Below, piece after piece: positions 1 to 8,446 of a stretch of DNA of 64,000 nt. Made by a program: the position numbers and the translations under genes. The DNA lies in the NCBI GenBank assembly GCA_963747315.1, contig CAVVEQ010000013.1, forward strand, positions 372,001 through 436,000, read 5' to 3'. Each line of letters opens with the position of its first letter. The stretch's first letter is position 1. Source of the DNA: CAVVEQ01 sp963747315 (GTDB lineage: Bacteria; Chloroflexota; Anaerolineae; Anaerolineales; Anaerolineaceae). A model generated the notes under the pieces. It had not been told where the DNA came from. It searched no databases and was given only the letters and a program-made list of their open reading frames with translations.

Positions 1-653
1 ACACCAAATCAGAGAATTCTCTTCCTACTCAAAGGGAACTACGAACTCCGGATGAGCCGCTGGACCCAGAAGTCAGCCTGGAAAAGGGAGAGCTCCTGCA
101 GGAAAAACCTGTAAACAAACAGGAGATAAATCGGGAGACCTCAAACCAGAAGTCAGGGATTCGCGAAATTGCCCCATTCATTCTTCTAGCTGGCGCATCA
201 CTGACCATTGTTTTGCTAATCCTGGTTTTCGGTTCAAGTCGGAAAAACCGAATTTTTCTAATGCAAAAAATTCAAAACGGATATCTGAATCTGGGTCTTG
301 AGGTCCCATTTATTGTTCAAAATGCCATGCTTTCCGCTCGAACCCCGGAGATCGAAAATGTATATAATGATATCGTGAGGTTGGGAAAAATCCTTTTTAA
401 AGTTGATCCGGGAAATATGACTCCGAAGGAAACAATTAATTTGATCATATCCAAGTGTCCGGTAATCAATACAACAGCCGAAGAACTCCTGGGTAATTAC
501 CAGGACTGCGTATATGGCGGAAAAGAATCCGACGATCAGAAAGCACGGGAGTTGGGAAGAAATATTCAATTGTCCATGCTGCGATACAAAGTATCGACGT
601 GGGCCAGGTTTCATGAGCTCCCTGAGAAAAGGGAAATAGATGGAAGAGTATAG
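1..653 (+). CDS. C-terminal part of a membrane protein, probably transglutaminase-like with a DUF4129 tail (5' end outside window)
   Basis: The frame is open from base 3, so the N-terminus is missing; 216 residues are visible. They are a charged, proline-containing linker (about residues 1-55), one membrane segment (about 57-76, core LLAGASLTIVLLILVF), then a soluble C-terminal domain. That domain has the pattern of DUF4129: a TPKET motif followed about 30 residues later by a tyrosine and a YGG turn, then a run of small residues in a helix. In many bacteria this domain ends transglutaminase-like membrane proteins encoded with MoxR ATPases and DUF58 proteins, but that part is not visible here. 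The stop overlaps the next gene's start by 14 bases, so the two are probably co-translated. The family assignment is inference from a short motif pattern. Confidence 0.55.
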   Translation, partial: TKSENSLPTQRELRTPDEPLDPEVSLEKGELLQEKPVNKQEINRETSNQKSGIREIAPFILLAGASLTIVLLILVFGSSRKNRIFLMQKIQNGYLNLGLEVPFIVQNAMLSARTPEIENVYNDIVRLGKILFKVDPGNMTPKETINLIISKCPVINTTAEELLGNYQDCVYGGKESDDQKARELGRNIQLSMLRYKVSTWARFHELPEKREIDGRV

Positions 654-2394
654 TTCGACCGCCTCAAATATCTACATGGATCAGAAGCTGGAGTATATGA
701 AAGCTCTGATCAATGGTATGCAGGCCAAACTCGAAGGTGATGAACAACGTTATCCCCCTTTGATCACGGAAGGGATCCTGCAATTAGGCAACGAGGTGGA
801 TACTCTGCGCAAGATCTCGAAACGACTCGAGGAAGAGCGGAGGAGTCTGCGGGCACTGGCACAGATTGGCCAGGTGGTTAATTCCACCCTGGAACTGGAT
901 ATCGTACTGCAGATCGTGATGGATACAATTGTCAGGCTTACCCATGCAGAGCGTGGGTTTCTCATGTTGAAAGATAATTCCGGGATATTAAAGACCCGGG
1001 TTGCCAGGAACTGGGAACAGGAGTCGCTGCCCGACACGGAATTGACATTCAGTTCCACCATCGTTAATTCAGTGATCGCAAATGGCAAACCCTTACTTAC
1101 AACCAATGCCCAGCAGGATCCACGCTTTGTGGGACAGGAGAGTGTGATCGCCTTTAATCTGCGCTCAATCATGTGTGTCCCTATGAAAACAAAAGACGAA
1201 ATCACGGGTGTGATCTACGCCGACAACAGGATAAAAACAGGCATGTTCGGGACCAAGGATTTGGATCTCCTGGTAGGTTTTGCCAACCAGGCGACCTTCG
1301 CGATCGAAAACGCCAGATTATTTGACTCCGTGCGGAGAACACTTGATGAAGTCTCCAGGTTAAAAAACCTGATGGACCATGTCTTCGCCTCCGTGGCTTC
1401 CGGAGTTCTGACCATCGACCTGAATGGAAGAATCCTTACATGCAACAAAGCGGCGGAGAGTATCCTTGGGAAAACCTCAGTAGAATTGTTTGACCAAAGC
1501 CTCGCGCGTGAGATTCCATCGCTTGCGCTAGCAGTTCGTCCAGCTGTGACCCAGATTGTCGGAACAGATCAGACCAACTTAAGCCTTGAATCAAGCTTGA
1601 GGCTTCCTGTTCGTGGAGAGGTGAACCTGAACTTTAAACTTACCCCCCTGAAGGATGGTCAGAACAATACACAGGGTGTTGTGATCGTGATGGATGACCT
1701 GACGGAGAAGAAACGTTTAGAGGAACAAAGAAAACTCTTTGAAAAAATGGTCTCGCCAGCGGTGATTGCCCAACTTGAAACTAATAATTACCAGATGGGG
1801 GGACGCCGGGCGGAGATAACAGTGATATTTGCGGACCTGCGGGGATTCACCAATTTGAGTGAAGAGATCAATTCCGAGGAATTGGTGGCAATACTCAACC
1901 GCTACCTGGCGAATGCCGCGGAAGCCATTCTTCAGGAGGGGGGTACGATCGATAAATTTCTGGGTGATGCAGTCATGGCCTGGTTCAACGCACCGGTCAA
2001 GCAGCCTGACCATGTTCTTCGCGCCCTCCGCTCTGCAGTTGCGATCCACAAAGGGGAGACAAAAATCCACAAGGAATTCTCGCCTGAGACGCGTTTGCGA
2101 TCTGGCATCGGGATCCACACTGGGCCTGCGATCTTAGGATTGATCGGCATGGAGGAAAGGATGGATTTTACCGCTATTGGTGATACCGTAAATATCGCCA
2201 AGCGGCTGCAGGAATCATCTCTTCCCGGAACCATTTTAATAAGCGAAGAAGTTTACCGTAGGGTTGGTGACATTTTGAGGGTAAAACCTTTAGAACAGAT
2301 CCAGGCAAAGGGCAAAAGGGAACCGATCAATGTTTTTGAAGTTATTGGATTCAATCCGAAAGGTACATTACAAACATCTGACCAGAGTGCGTAA
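640..2394 (+). CDS. Class III adenylate cyclase with GAF and PAS sensor domains
   Basis: A 584-residue soluble sensor-cyclase predicted to make cAMP. A coiled-coil lead (about 40-75) precedes a GAF domain (about 75-225), a second helix, a PAS domain (about 238-355) and a class III cyclase homology domain (about 385-560). Both metal-binding aspartates are visible (FADLRGFT and FLGDAVMAW). The purine-specifying pair is Lys in IDKFLGD and Asp in MDFTAIGD, which points to ATP rather than GTP. The transition-state Asn and Arg are present in GDTVNIAKRLQ. The catalytic centre therefore looks intact. There is no membrane segment, so the signal is probably intracellular and unknown. It overlaps the upstream gene by 14 bases, and its last 27 bases overlap the convergent PfkB-like gene. 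Confidence 0.93.
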   Translation: MEEYSSTASNIYMDQKLEYMKALINGMQAKLEGDEQRYPPLITEGILQLGNEVDTLRKISKRLEEERRSLRALAQIGQVVNSTLELDIVLQIVMDTIVRLTHAERGFLMLKDNSGILKTRVARNWEQESLPDTELTFSSTIVNSVIANGKPLLTTNAQQDPRFVGQESVIAFNLRSIMCVPMKTKDEITGVIYADNRIKTGMFGTKDLDLLVGFANQATFAIENARLFDSVRRTLDEVSRLKNLMDHVFASVASGVLTIDLNGRILTCNKAAESILGKTSVELFDQSLAREIPSLALAVRPAVTQIVGTDQTNLSLESSLRLPVRGEVNLNFKLTPLKDGQNNTQGVVIVMDDLTEKKRLEEQRKLFEKMVSPAVIAQLETNNYQMGGRRAEITVIFADLRGFTNLSEEINSEELVAILNRYLANAAEAILQEGGTIDKFLGDAVMAWFNAPVKQPDHVLRALRSAVAIHKGETKIHKEFSPETRLRSGIGIHTGPAILGLIGMEERMDFTAIGDTVNIAKRLQESSLPGTILISEEVYRRVGDILRVKPLEQIQAKGKREPINVFEVIGFNPKGTLQTSDQSA

Positions 2395-3390
2395 CCGGTC
2401 GAGACGGGCTTCGACCAAATTTTGTGGCGCTTCAAGCGCGTAATTTAAACCAATCCCCGATGCGACCAATGATGATGACACGGCACCGGACAGCACCGCT
2501 TCAACCGGGTCATAATTTATTCGAATCGACGAGCAAAAGCCGCCGCAAAACGAATGGTTTTTTCCGGTTGGATTAACTGCCCGAATTGGGTACAAGGGAA
2601 TGAACCATTTTTTTCCAGATTTGGTTTCAATCAGCACACGACCTTGTTCTTCAAGTAAAACCACGACATATTCCGATTTAATTTGCGACGAATGTTTGAT
2701 CACCGAGGCAATATCGTTGGATTCCAACATAAACAGATCCCTTACCGCGGTAATCTTGATCACCACACATAACATATTAGCCAGGGACGTTAGAAGGATT
2801 TCCCTGCTTCTTCGATCTACTGGCGCATCTGAGATGAACTGGCATATTTGACCCGGATATCCGGTTTGCAACAAAGAAGTGAGCGCGATTTGATACTCAC
2901 TCGTGATGGCACAGAAGTGTGCCAAGTTGGATTTTAAAAAGTTTTGTGGAATTTTCAAAATACCGTTACTTTGATTCGATATTCGATTCCTCTGCCTTAG
3001 GACTTTAATTCCATAACCCAATAATTCTCTGGGGAGCTCTTGTTCAACAGACTGGTAGTGAAAAGAGGGGGTAGAATTGCTCGTTTTTTCAGCGATCCCG
3101 GAATGAAAGGCACGGATATCGAGTGCATATGGAAGAATGCTTATCCCAGAGAAATCTATTCCATGGTCCTTAAGGATGGCGATCTTTGAAAGTGGAAAAT
3201 CATCACCAATTAGCGAAATAATCCCAATCCGGTGCGGATTCCAAACAGCTGCCCCGACGGAAAAATAAAGAGCGGGTCCACCCGGAATATCCACAGCGGA
3301 TTTACCACCCGGTGTGAGGATGAAATCCCGATGAATTTGACCAAATACGATCAATTGAACGGGTTCAACTTCCCTACGAGATCTTTTCAT
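2368..3390 (-). CDS. PfkB/ribokinase-fold protein lacking the catalytic aspartate (possible pseudokinase)
   Basis: About 340 residues with the ribokinase/PfkB fold: an N-terminal strand and glycine pair (PGGPALYFSVGAA), the typical GDD turn (SLIGDDFPLSKIA) and a C-terminal signature region. In the signature the usual D-T-T-G-A-G-D-x-F is read as N-P-T-G-K-N-H-S-F, so the catalytic base Asp is His and the anion-hole GAG is GKN. The surrounding FCGGF is kept and no base shift is involved. A sugar-kinase activity is therefore doubtful; a ligand-binding or regulatory role is possible. The start at MKRSRRE is preferred because an intrinsic terminator for the upstream genes sits just before it. Sugar-nucleotide genes lie farther upstream on the same strand. 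Confidence 0.8.
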   Translation of the reverse strand: MKRSRREVEPVQLIVFGQIHRDFILTPGGKSAVDIPGGPALYFSVGAAVWNPHRIGIISLIGDDFPLSKIAILKDHGIDFSGISILPYALDIRAFHSGIAEKTSNSTPSFHYQSVEQELPRELLGYGIKVLRQRNRISNQSNGILKIPQNFLKSNLAHFCAITSEYQIALTSLLQTGYPGQICQFISDAPVDRRSREILLTSLANMLCVVIKITAVRDLFMLESNDIASVIKHSSQIKSEYVVVLLEEQGRVLIETKSGKKWFIPLYPIRAVNPTGKNHSFCGGFCSSIRINYDPVEAVLSGAVSSSLVASGIGLNYALEAPQNLVEARLDRLRTLVRCL

Positions 3391-3399
3391 GGGAATAAT

Positions 3400-3429
3400 T
3401 AAAACACCTGCCAAATACTGGGCAGGTGT
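3400..3429 (-). terminator. Rho-independent terminator
   Basis: A perfect 9-bp stem (ACACCTGCC / GGCAGGTGT) around an 8-base loop, followed on the minus strand by TTTT and an A/T-rich tail. It lies between the small membrane protein genes and the PfkB-like gene. It would end the upstream minus-strand transcript, and it argues against a PfkB-like start at 3435. Confidence 0.8.
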
Positions 3430-3448
3430 GGGCAAGTGATTATTAAGC

Positions 3449-3649
3449 CTATTTCTGAGATCCCAGGTCCGAAATCAGTTTGATCAATCCAAGAACACCT
3501 ATGCCAACTTTAACTCCATCCGAGGTGGTGAGCTGCGGCTGGGATTCCGTTGCTTCGGATTTTTTCACCATCAGGAAAGCCGCCAAAAGCCCCGCCAACG
3601 CTCCAAGAAGACCGCCTGTGACCAGGATTCTTGTTTTCCAGGGTTCCAT
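3449..3649 (-). CDS. Small single-pass membrane protein, function unknown
   Basis: A 66-residue protein starting MEPWKTR, with a glycine/alanine-rich membrane helix (about residues 8-27) and a second weakly hydrophobic stretch (about 48-60). A GAGGTG ribosome-binding site sits about 5 bases before this ATG. A longer in-frame reading exists upstream but would overlap the neighbouring gene by some 250 bases and has no sensible composition. I do not recognise a family. It follows another small membrane protein by 29 bases and is followed by an intrinsic terminator, so the two probably form a short unit. Confidence 0.65.
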   Translation of the reverse strand: MEPWKTRILVTGGLLGALAGLLAAFLMVKKSEATESQPQLTTSDGVKVGIGVLGLIKLISDLGSQK

Positions 3650-3678
3650 TTTCACCTCATTTACTCTAAAGAAATTTA

Positions 3679-4074
3679 TTATTTTCGGATGAACGCTGAA
3701 CGGACGCCAGCGTAACTTTGCTTGATCAGGATGATTGGTGTGGTGATGCCATTTGATACCTTTTTCCCGGTTACATTGCCAATCGTGCTGTATGCCTGCA
3801 GTTTTATCAGCCAACCAGGTAAAAGGCTGGAAAACTCCTTCATTCCACCAATCCCGAATGCGAGAAAGACGAACATCACCATGCTGGTCAATATGATGGT
3901 AATTATTGTTAGTGTAGTAAACGCGCTCGCCCATTTTGAAATTTCGCCATCAGTGAAGTATGCGATGAGAAAAACGACAATGGTTGCAACCACAAGTAAT
4001 ATGGCGATACTAAGCGGCAGCCAGATCGTCTGCTTCGGATTGACGCGTTGATCCAGGGGATTTTTTGTATCCAT
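3679..4074 (-). CDS. Hypothetical membrane protein, two to three membrane segments
   Basis: A 131-residue protein starting MDTKNPLDQ. Membrane helices are predicted by eye at about residues 18-38 and 52-72, followed by an amphipathic region with an LLPGWLIKL stretch and a basic C-terminus. I do not recognise a family and see no catalytic motif. It lies 29 bases upstream of the 66-residue membrane protein, so the two may act together. An extended -10 box directly before the ATG suggests a leaderless transcript. Confidence 0.65.
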   Translation of the reverse strand: MDTKNPLDQRVNPKQTIWLPLSIAILLVVATIVVFLIAYFTDGEISKWASAFTTLTIITIILTSMVMFVFLAFGIGGMKEFSSLLPGWLIKLQAYSTIGNVTGKKVSNGITTPIILIKQSYAGVRSAFIRK

Positions 4075-4080
4075 ATATAA

Positions 4081-4089
4081 ATTCTAGCA
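4081..4089 (-). promoter_or_regulatory. Extended -10 promoter with predicted leaderless start
   Basis: On the minus strand TGCTAGAAT matches an extended -10 (TGn plus TAGAAT). Only six bases separate it from the ATG at 4074, so transcription would start at or next to the start codon. No good -35 box is seen. Confidence 0.5.
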
Positions 4090-4145
4090 CATTCTGTCTG
4101 AAAACTCCTGTGGGAATTTCCAGATATCTTCACAAGAAGAAACAA

Positions 4146-5283
4146 TTAGAACCGGAAGGAGGAAATTGTATCCACTACGAATGCTAGGTCATTTACTGAT
4201 AATTTAAGGTGCAAAGGCAAACGTACTAGTTGATCGCTGATTCTCTCAGTGACCGGACAATCTCCAGGTTTACCCCCGAATTTAAGCCCCATTTTTGAGG
4301 TATTCAAAGGAAGGTAATGAAAAACCGCGTTGATCCCTTTATCCCGAAGATATTGGATAAATTCCTGTCGAATCTGCAGGGATGGGAAAAGCAGGTAATA
4401 CATATGGTAAGGATGTTCGCAATGAGCAGGAATCACCGGCTGGCGGATATTATTCTTTTCAGTCCAACTCCGGAGATTTTCATCATAGTATTCCCAAATT
4501 TCCCGGCGTCTCGCCTGGATACGCTCCCGATTCTCGAGTTGCGCCAGGAGAAAACCAGCCAGCATGTCAGAAGGAAGGTAACTCGATCCAACCTCCACCC
4601 AGCCGTATTTATCCACCAAGCCGCGGAAAAATTTGCTGCGATCCGTCCCCTTTTCCCGGATGATCTCCGCGTTTTCGATCAAGTCAGGATCATTGATAAG
4701 CAGCGCACCGCCCTCTCCGCAGGTGATGTTCTTGGTTTCGTGGAAACTTTGCGTCGCGAGTTTTCCGAAGGTGCCCAGGTTTTTGCCTTTGTATTTGCCA
4801 AACAATCCGTGGGCGTTGTCTTCAATGACCGCAAGATTATATTCCCGGCAGATGGAAAGGATCTGATCCATCTCGCAGCCCACACCAGCATAATGGACCG
4901 GAACAACCGCCCTGGTCCGCTGTGTGATAATACCTTCCAGCAGGCTTTCATCGAAATTCAGGGTATCCGGCCGAATATCGATAAAAACTGGTTTGGCACC
5001 GCGGAGGACAAACGCGTTGACGGTGGAAACAAAAGTGAATGAAGGGATGATCACTTCATCGCCTGGTTGGATCTTGAGAAGGTGTGCACTCATCTCCAGT
5101 GCGTGGGTGCAGGAGGTGGTTAATAATACTTTGGTTACTCCCAGTTCCTTTTCAAGCAGCTCGCTGCTTCTCCGGGTGAAGCTGCCATCTCCTGAAATAT
5201 GCTGGTTTTGAATTGCTTCAGCAATGTATGTGAGCTCGTTGCCTAGTTAAGGTGGGATTATTGAAATCAACCTTGTAACTCAT
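4146..5283 (-). CDS. wecE: dTDP-4-amino-4,6-dideoxygalactose transaminase (DegT/WecE family), one frame break
   Basis: A PLP enzyme that aminates dTDP-4-keto-6-deoxy-glucose, the RmlB product, to dTDP-4-amino-4,6-dideoxygalactose. Its sequence follows E. coli WecE/RffA closely: LQIQPGDE-like core, SYTFVSTVNAFVLRGAKP-type strand, PVHYAG, and the catalytic Lys in SFHETKN. The reading starts at ATG 5283 (MSYKVDF), but one extra base near 5244 breaks the frame. Removing it restores TLTGNELTYIAEAI and the GDGSFTRR and TTSCTHALEM motifs, so the gene is otherwise intact to residue 378 or so. I treat it as full-length with a probable consensus error. It is the last gene of the rmlB-rmlA operon. No wecD-type acetyltransferase follows. 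Confidence 0.88.
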
Positions 5284-5293
5284 AAGCTACCTT

Positions 5294-5920
5294 TTAATCT
5301 TTCCGCACGATGATCGTGAAATCATACAGCCTGTAATCATGGAGGAGAGCGACGTTTTTTGAAAAATTTCGTTTGCAGTAATCAAAAAGGAATAGGGGGT
5401 CGGCATAAAATAGATCAGACCGCATTTTTTCTGGATCCGAGTAATTCGTAAGAAAGTTGCAGGCAATTCCATTTCTACCCAATTCATTCATGCGCTGCAG
5501 GGTCCCTACAACGTATTCTGTCCAAATTTCATAACTCTGATCACCACGATAATTAAAGATCCCGCTCGCTATGACATAGTCGCAAACCGGCAGCGAGTTT
5601 TCCTTCGTGGTGAAATGGCAACGCTCGGTTTTGGTATATTTCTCCCGGGCGAGCTCGATTGCACTTTCAAGAATATCATACCCATAATAATCAGCTTGAA
5701 AATTGCGATCATTAAAATAATCCAATAGGGCTCCCGAACCGCTACCATAATCAAGGATTGAAAATGGTTTATCTGCTTCGATTACTTTTACCAATTGGTC
5801 GAATCTGAGATATTGAGATTCAATCGAGTTCCAATCGGAACCCTGGGCAGAAGTCCCGTGGGATTGAATTCTCTGATCAAAATAGGTCCTAATCTTTTCT
5901 GAATCCGGGATGTTTTTCAT
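5294..5920 (-). CDS. SAM-dependent class I methyltransferase
   Basis: A 208-residue methyltransferase. The SAM-binding glycine motif is ILDYGSGSGALLDYF (about 54-68), with the acidic ribose-binding residue in YYGYDILE and a later strand VIASGIFNY. The enzyme has the compact Rossmann core with little extra sequence. It lies 5 bases downstream of the wbqC-like gene and 10 bases upstream of wecE, in a sugar-nucleotide operon. A role in methylating a sugar or lipid-linked sugar is the simplest inference, but the acceptor is unknown. Confidence 0.85.
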   Translation of the reverse strand: MKNIPDSEKIRTYFDQRIQSHGTSAQGSDWNSIESQYLRFDQLVKVIEADKPFSILDYGSGSGALLDYFNDRNFQADYYGYDILESAIELAREKYTKTERCHFTTKENSLPVCDYVIASGIFNYRGDQSYEIWTEYVVGTLQRMNELGRNGIACNFLTNYSDPEKMRSDLFYADPLFLFDYCKRNFSKNVALLHDYRLYDFTIIVRKD

Positions 5921-5925
5921 ATGTG

Positions 5926-6612
5926 TTAAAGTATGTATTCCTTTGCTTTCGAACCAACCATAAATAGAAGGTCCAGGATACTAACATTACTATCGAATGG
6001 AGGATAAAGCTGCGGGTATTCAGGATAATCATACGCCATAAATTCGACGGTTATCCCAGCGTCATTGAATTTCTCGATTTCAATATAATCTTTTGCCGAA
6101 GGACCGGAAATGTAATTTGTGGCGCCCACCTGGCTAAGCAGCGATAAAAGCCGATCTGTTTTAACTCCCTGAGAAGGCAGGCTTGATGACCTGAGAAATT
6201 TTGTCCATTTGTTTCCCAAGCTATGGGAGATCTCCATCGTGAGGTCAATTATGAGATCTACCAGGAATTCATCATGCCTTTCCAATATTGGAGCGATCAA
6301 TGATTGATAATCCGCATAACACGGTGCCTGTCTGTAAGCAAATTGAAGGGTTTTATGATGGATTTCGTTCCAAGGTTCGTCCCAAGCGATTTTGATTTCG
6401 TTTATCGGGATATCTTCCGTTTGGGCGCCGTGGGCTTTTACCGGGATAGTCAGCCATTTTTTACCATGAGGTGTTTTTATCTGGTTCCGATTCCGCCATC
6501 CTCGCTTATCGTATTGCACGTCATCATAAAAAATAAACAGATCAGATTTTAGGATTTGGTGAAAATAGCCTCTCCAGGGAATATAGGAAGGTTGAAGAAT
6601 CGTAACGTTCAT
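5926..6612 (-). CDS. WbqC-like family protein
   Basis: A 228-residue protein with the WbqC family opening: ILQPSYIPWRGYFHQI, then FYDDVQYDKRGWRNRNQIKT and KWLTIPV. The family occurs in O-antigen and other glycan clusters and is often next to aminotransferases. Its reaction is not settled, and roles in modifying amino sugars have been suggested. The start codon overlaps the glycosyltransferase stop by 4 bases (ATGA), so translation is coupled. Here it lies with RmlA, RmlB and WecE, consistent with decoration of a 4-amino-4,6-dideoxy sugar. Confidence 0.88.
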   Translation of the reverse strand: MNVTILQPSYIPWRGYFHQILKSDLFIFYDDVQYDKRGWRNRNQIKTPHGKKWLTIPVKAHGAQTEDIPINEIKIAWDEPWNEIHHKTLQFAYRQAPCYADYQSLIAPILERHDEFLVDLIIDLTMEISHSLGNKWTKFLRSSSLPSQGVKTDRLLSLLSQVGATNYISGPSAKDYIEIEKFNDAGITVEFMAYDYPEYPQLYPPFDSNVSILDLLFMVGSKAKEYIL

Positions 6613-7556
6613 TTATTTCGCGTTGTTGCGGATTTCGTTTGATCTGATATCGTGTAAGTAGGCTTATCCATGCTTCGAGAAAAGATTCTCGCCAGGTATT
6701 CTCCAAAAACTCCAATCGCGAAAAGGATAGTCCCATTAAATATCGCTATGACAGAAACCAGGAATGGAAAACCAGGGATACTGCCAGCGAAGAAATATAA
6801 CCAAATCACATATAGAAAAAGACCGATACCGATCAGCGTCATCAAAAAGCCAATGATGCTGGCAAATCGTAAAGGTACTGTACTATATCCAGTCAGGATC
6901 AAAAGAGTCTCGCGAATCAAACCACGATAATTGTAGTTTGACCCTCCTTCTATTGGAGGATCAATATTCACTGGAACAGAACTAAACCGTGATGTTCCCC
7001 AGGAAAGCAATACATCCAGGGTGACGTTCGGGCTTTGATAGTTTTCGGAAGCTTTCCGAATATCTGTTCGGAAACAACGGAAAGCGGAAATGTTTCTTAG
7101 GTTCGGGATGCCCATCACTGAGGCCAGTATCCGTTTCGTCCAGGAGGTTATCAGATTTCGAATAAATCCCTGTGGCAGCTTTATGGGAGTTCCATACACA
7201 ACATCGCAGCCTTCCTCGAGCTTCGCGAGCAGTTGGGGGATTTCTGCGGGCGGGTGCTGCAGGTCATCATCCATTGTCACGCAAATGGGATAATTCGCCT
7301 CACGAACACCACATAGGGTGGCATTATGCTGGCCGTAATTCCGCATTAGACGGATACCCCTGACTTGGCGGTGCTTTTTGGAGAGTTTATTGATGATCTC
7401 CCAACTGGCATCGGGGCTATCATCATTTACCAGGATGATCTCGAATTTGGAAGTGAAACCTGGCAAGACTGCAAAAAGTTCATTTACCAGGGATTCCAGC
7501 GTGCTCTCACCCCGGTAAACCGGAATGACAACAGATATTGCGGGTTTTTCTTTCAA
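6609..7556 (-). CDS. Family 2 glycosyltransferase, polyprenyl-phosphate sugar synthase type
   Basis: A 315-residue GT2 enzyme of the dolichyl/undecaprenyl-phosphate sugar synthase type. The catalytic domain has SVVIPVYRGESTL, the ILVNDDSPDASW nucleotide-binding turn and the DXD-type metal site MDDDLQHPPAEI. A SAFRCFR element follows, then two C-terminal membrane helices (about 228-250 and 262-285). Such enzymes move a sugar from a nucleotide donor to a polyprenyl phosphate at the membrane. It overlaps rmlA and the wbqC-like gene by 4 bases each. The donor could be the dTDP sugar made by this operon, which is inference. Confidence 0.88.
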   Translation of the reverse strand: MKEKPAISVVIPVYRGESTLESLVNELFAVLPGFTSKFEIILVNDDSPDASWEIINKLSKKHRQVRGIRLMRNYGQHNATLCGVREANYPICVTMDDDLQHPPAEIPQLLAKLEEGCDVVYGTPIKLPQGFIRNLITSWTKRILASVMGIPNLRNISAFRCFRTDIRKASENYQSPNVTLDVLLSWGTSRFSSVPVNIDPPIEGGSNYNYRGLIRETLLILTGYSTVPLRFASIIGFLMTLIGIGLFLYVIWLYFFAGSIPGFPFLVSVIAIFNGTILFAIGVFGEYLARIFSRSMDKPTYTISDQTKSATTRNK

Positions 7557-8446
7557 TTGCCAACCCCTTGACCGAGTTTTTCCTCGCGAATGATCTTTTC
7601 GAGGTAAATTCCATATTCGTTTTTGGCGTACTGTTCTGCCAGCTTTCGAAGCTGATTCAAATCGATGAAACCCATTCGGAAAGCGATCTCCTCAGGGCAG
7701 GAGATCATCAATCCCTGGCGGTCTTCCACAGCCTGAACAAAATTGGCCGCCTGGAGCAAGGCCTCAGGGGTGCCTGCATCCAGCCAGGCAATACCGCGGC
7801 CGAGAACCATTACCTGAAGCATACCTCGATCCAGGTAAACCCGGTTCAGATCGGTGATCTCCAGTTCTCCCCGGGAGGAAGGTTTGAGAGAGGCTGCGAT
7901 CTGAGAAGCTTCCGGATCGTAAAAATAAATACCCGGGATAGCGAAATTCGAAACAGGATGAGTCGGTTTTTCATCTATCGCGACAGGCTTATCTTTTTCA
8001 TCAAGGGTAATAACACCGAATCTTTCCGGATCCCGGACTGGGTAGGCGAAGACCACTGCTCCAGATTTGATCCGGGCAGCTTCCTGCAGCTTTTCCACCA
8101 ACCCACTGCCGTAGAAGATATTATCTCCTAGAATGAGGGCAACCGGTTCACCTGCAGTGAACTTTTCTCCAATAAGCAACGCATCTGCCAGGCCGCGCGG
8201 CTCGGATTGAGCGGCAAATTTAAACCTCATCCCAAGGTGCGTGCCATCACCCAGCAGCCGCTCGAAGGACGGAAGGTTTTCCGGATTGCTGATGATCAAA
8301 ACATCCCGGATTCCGGCGAGCATCAACGTGGAAAGGGGATAATAGATCATCGGTTTATCAAAAACCGGCAGGATCTGCTTGCTGATCCCCAGGGTAAGCG
8401 GGTATAAACGGGTTCCCAAACCACCTGCAAGGATGATTCCTTTCAT
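7553..8446 (-). CDS. rmlA: Glucose-1-phosphate thymidylyltransferase
   Basis: A 297-residue RmlA/RfbA enzyme that makes dTDP-glucose from dTTP and glucose-1-phosphate. The nucleotide-binding signature is GIILAGGLGTRLYPLT with the basic residue in SKQILPVFDKPMIYYPLS. LGDNIFYG carries the metal-binding Asp, and AIDEKPTHPVSNFAIPGIYFYD the sugar-binding region. Length and ends match the family. It overlaps rmlB by 4 bases and the GT2 gene by 4 bases. rmlC and rmlD are not in the cluster, so the product is probably not used for rhamnose here. Confidence 0.97.
   Translation of the reverse strand: MKGIILAGGLGTRLYPLTLGISKQILPVFDKPMIYYPLSTLMLAGIRDVLIISNPENLPSFERLLGDGTHLGMRFKFAAQSEPRGLADALLIGEKFTAGEPVALILGDNIFYGSGLVEKLQEAARIKSGAVVFAYPVRDPERFGVITLDEKDKPVAIDEKPTHPVSNFAIPGIYFYDPEASQIAASLKPSSRGELEITDLNRVYLDRGMLQVMVLGRGIAWLDAGTPEALLQAANFVQAVEDRQGLMISCPEEIAFRMGFIDLNQLRKLAEQYAKNEYGIYLEKIIREEKLGQGVGN

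Noticed and set aside
3650..3934. Upstream in-frame extension of the 66-residue membrane protein to 161 residues
   Set aside because: It would overlap the neighbouring membrane protein by about 250 bases, and a good ribosome-binding site precedes the shorter ATG.
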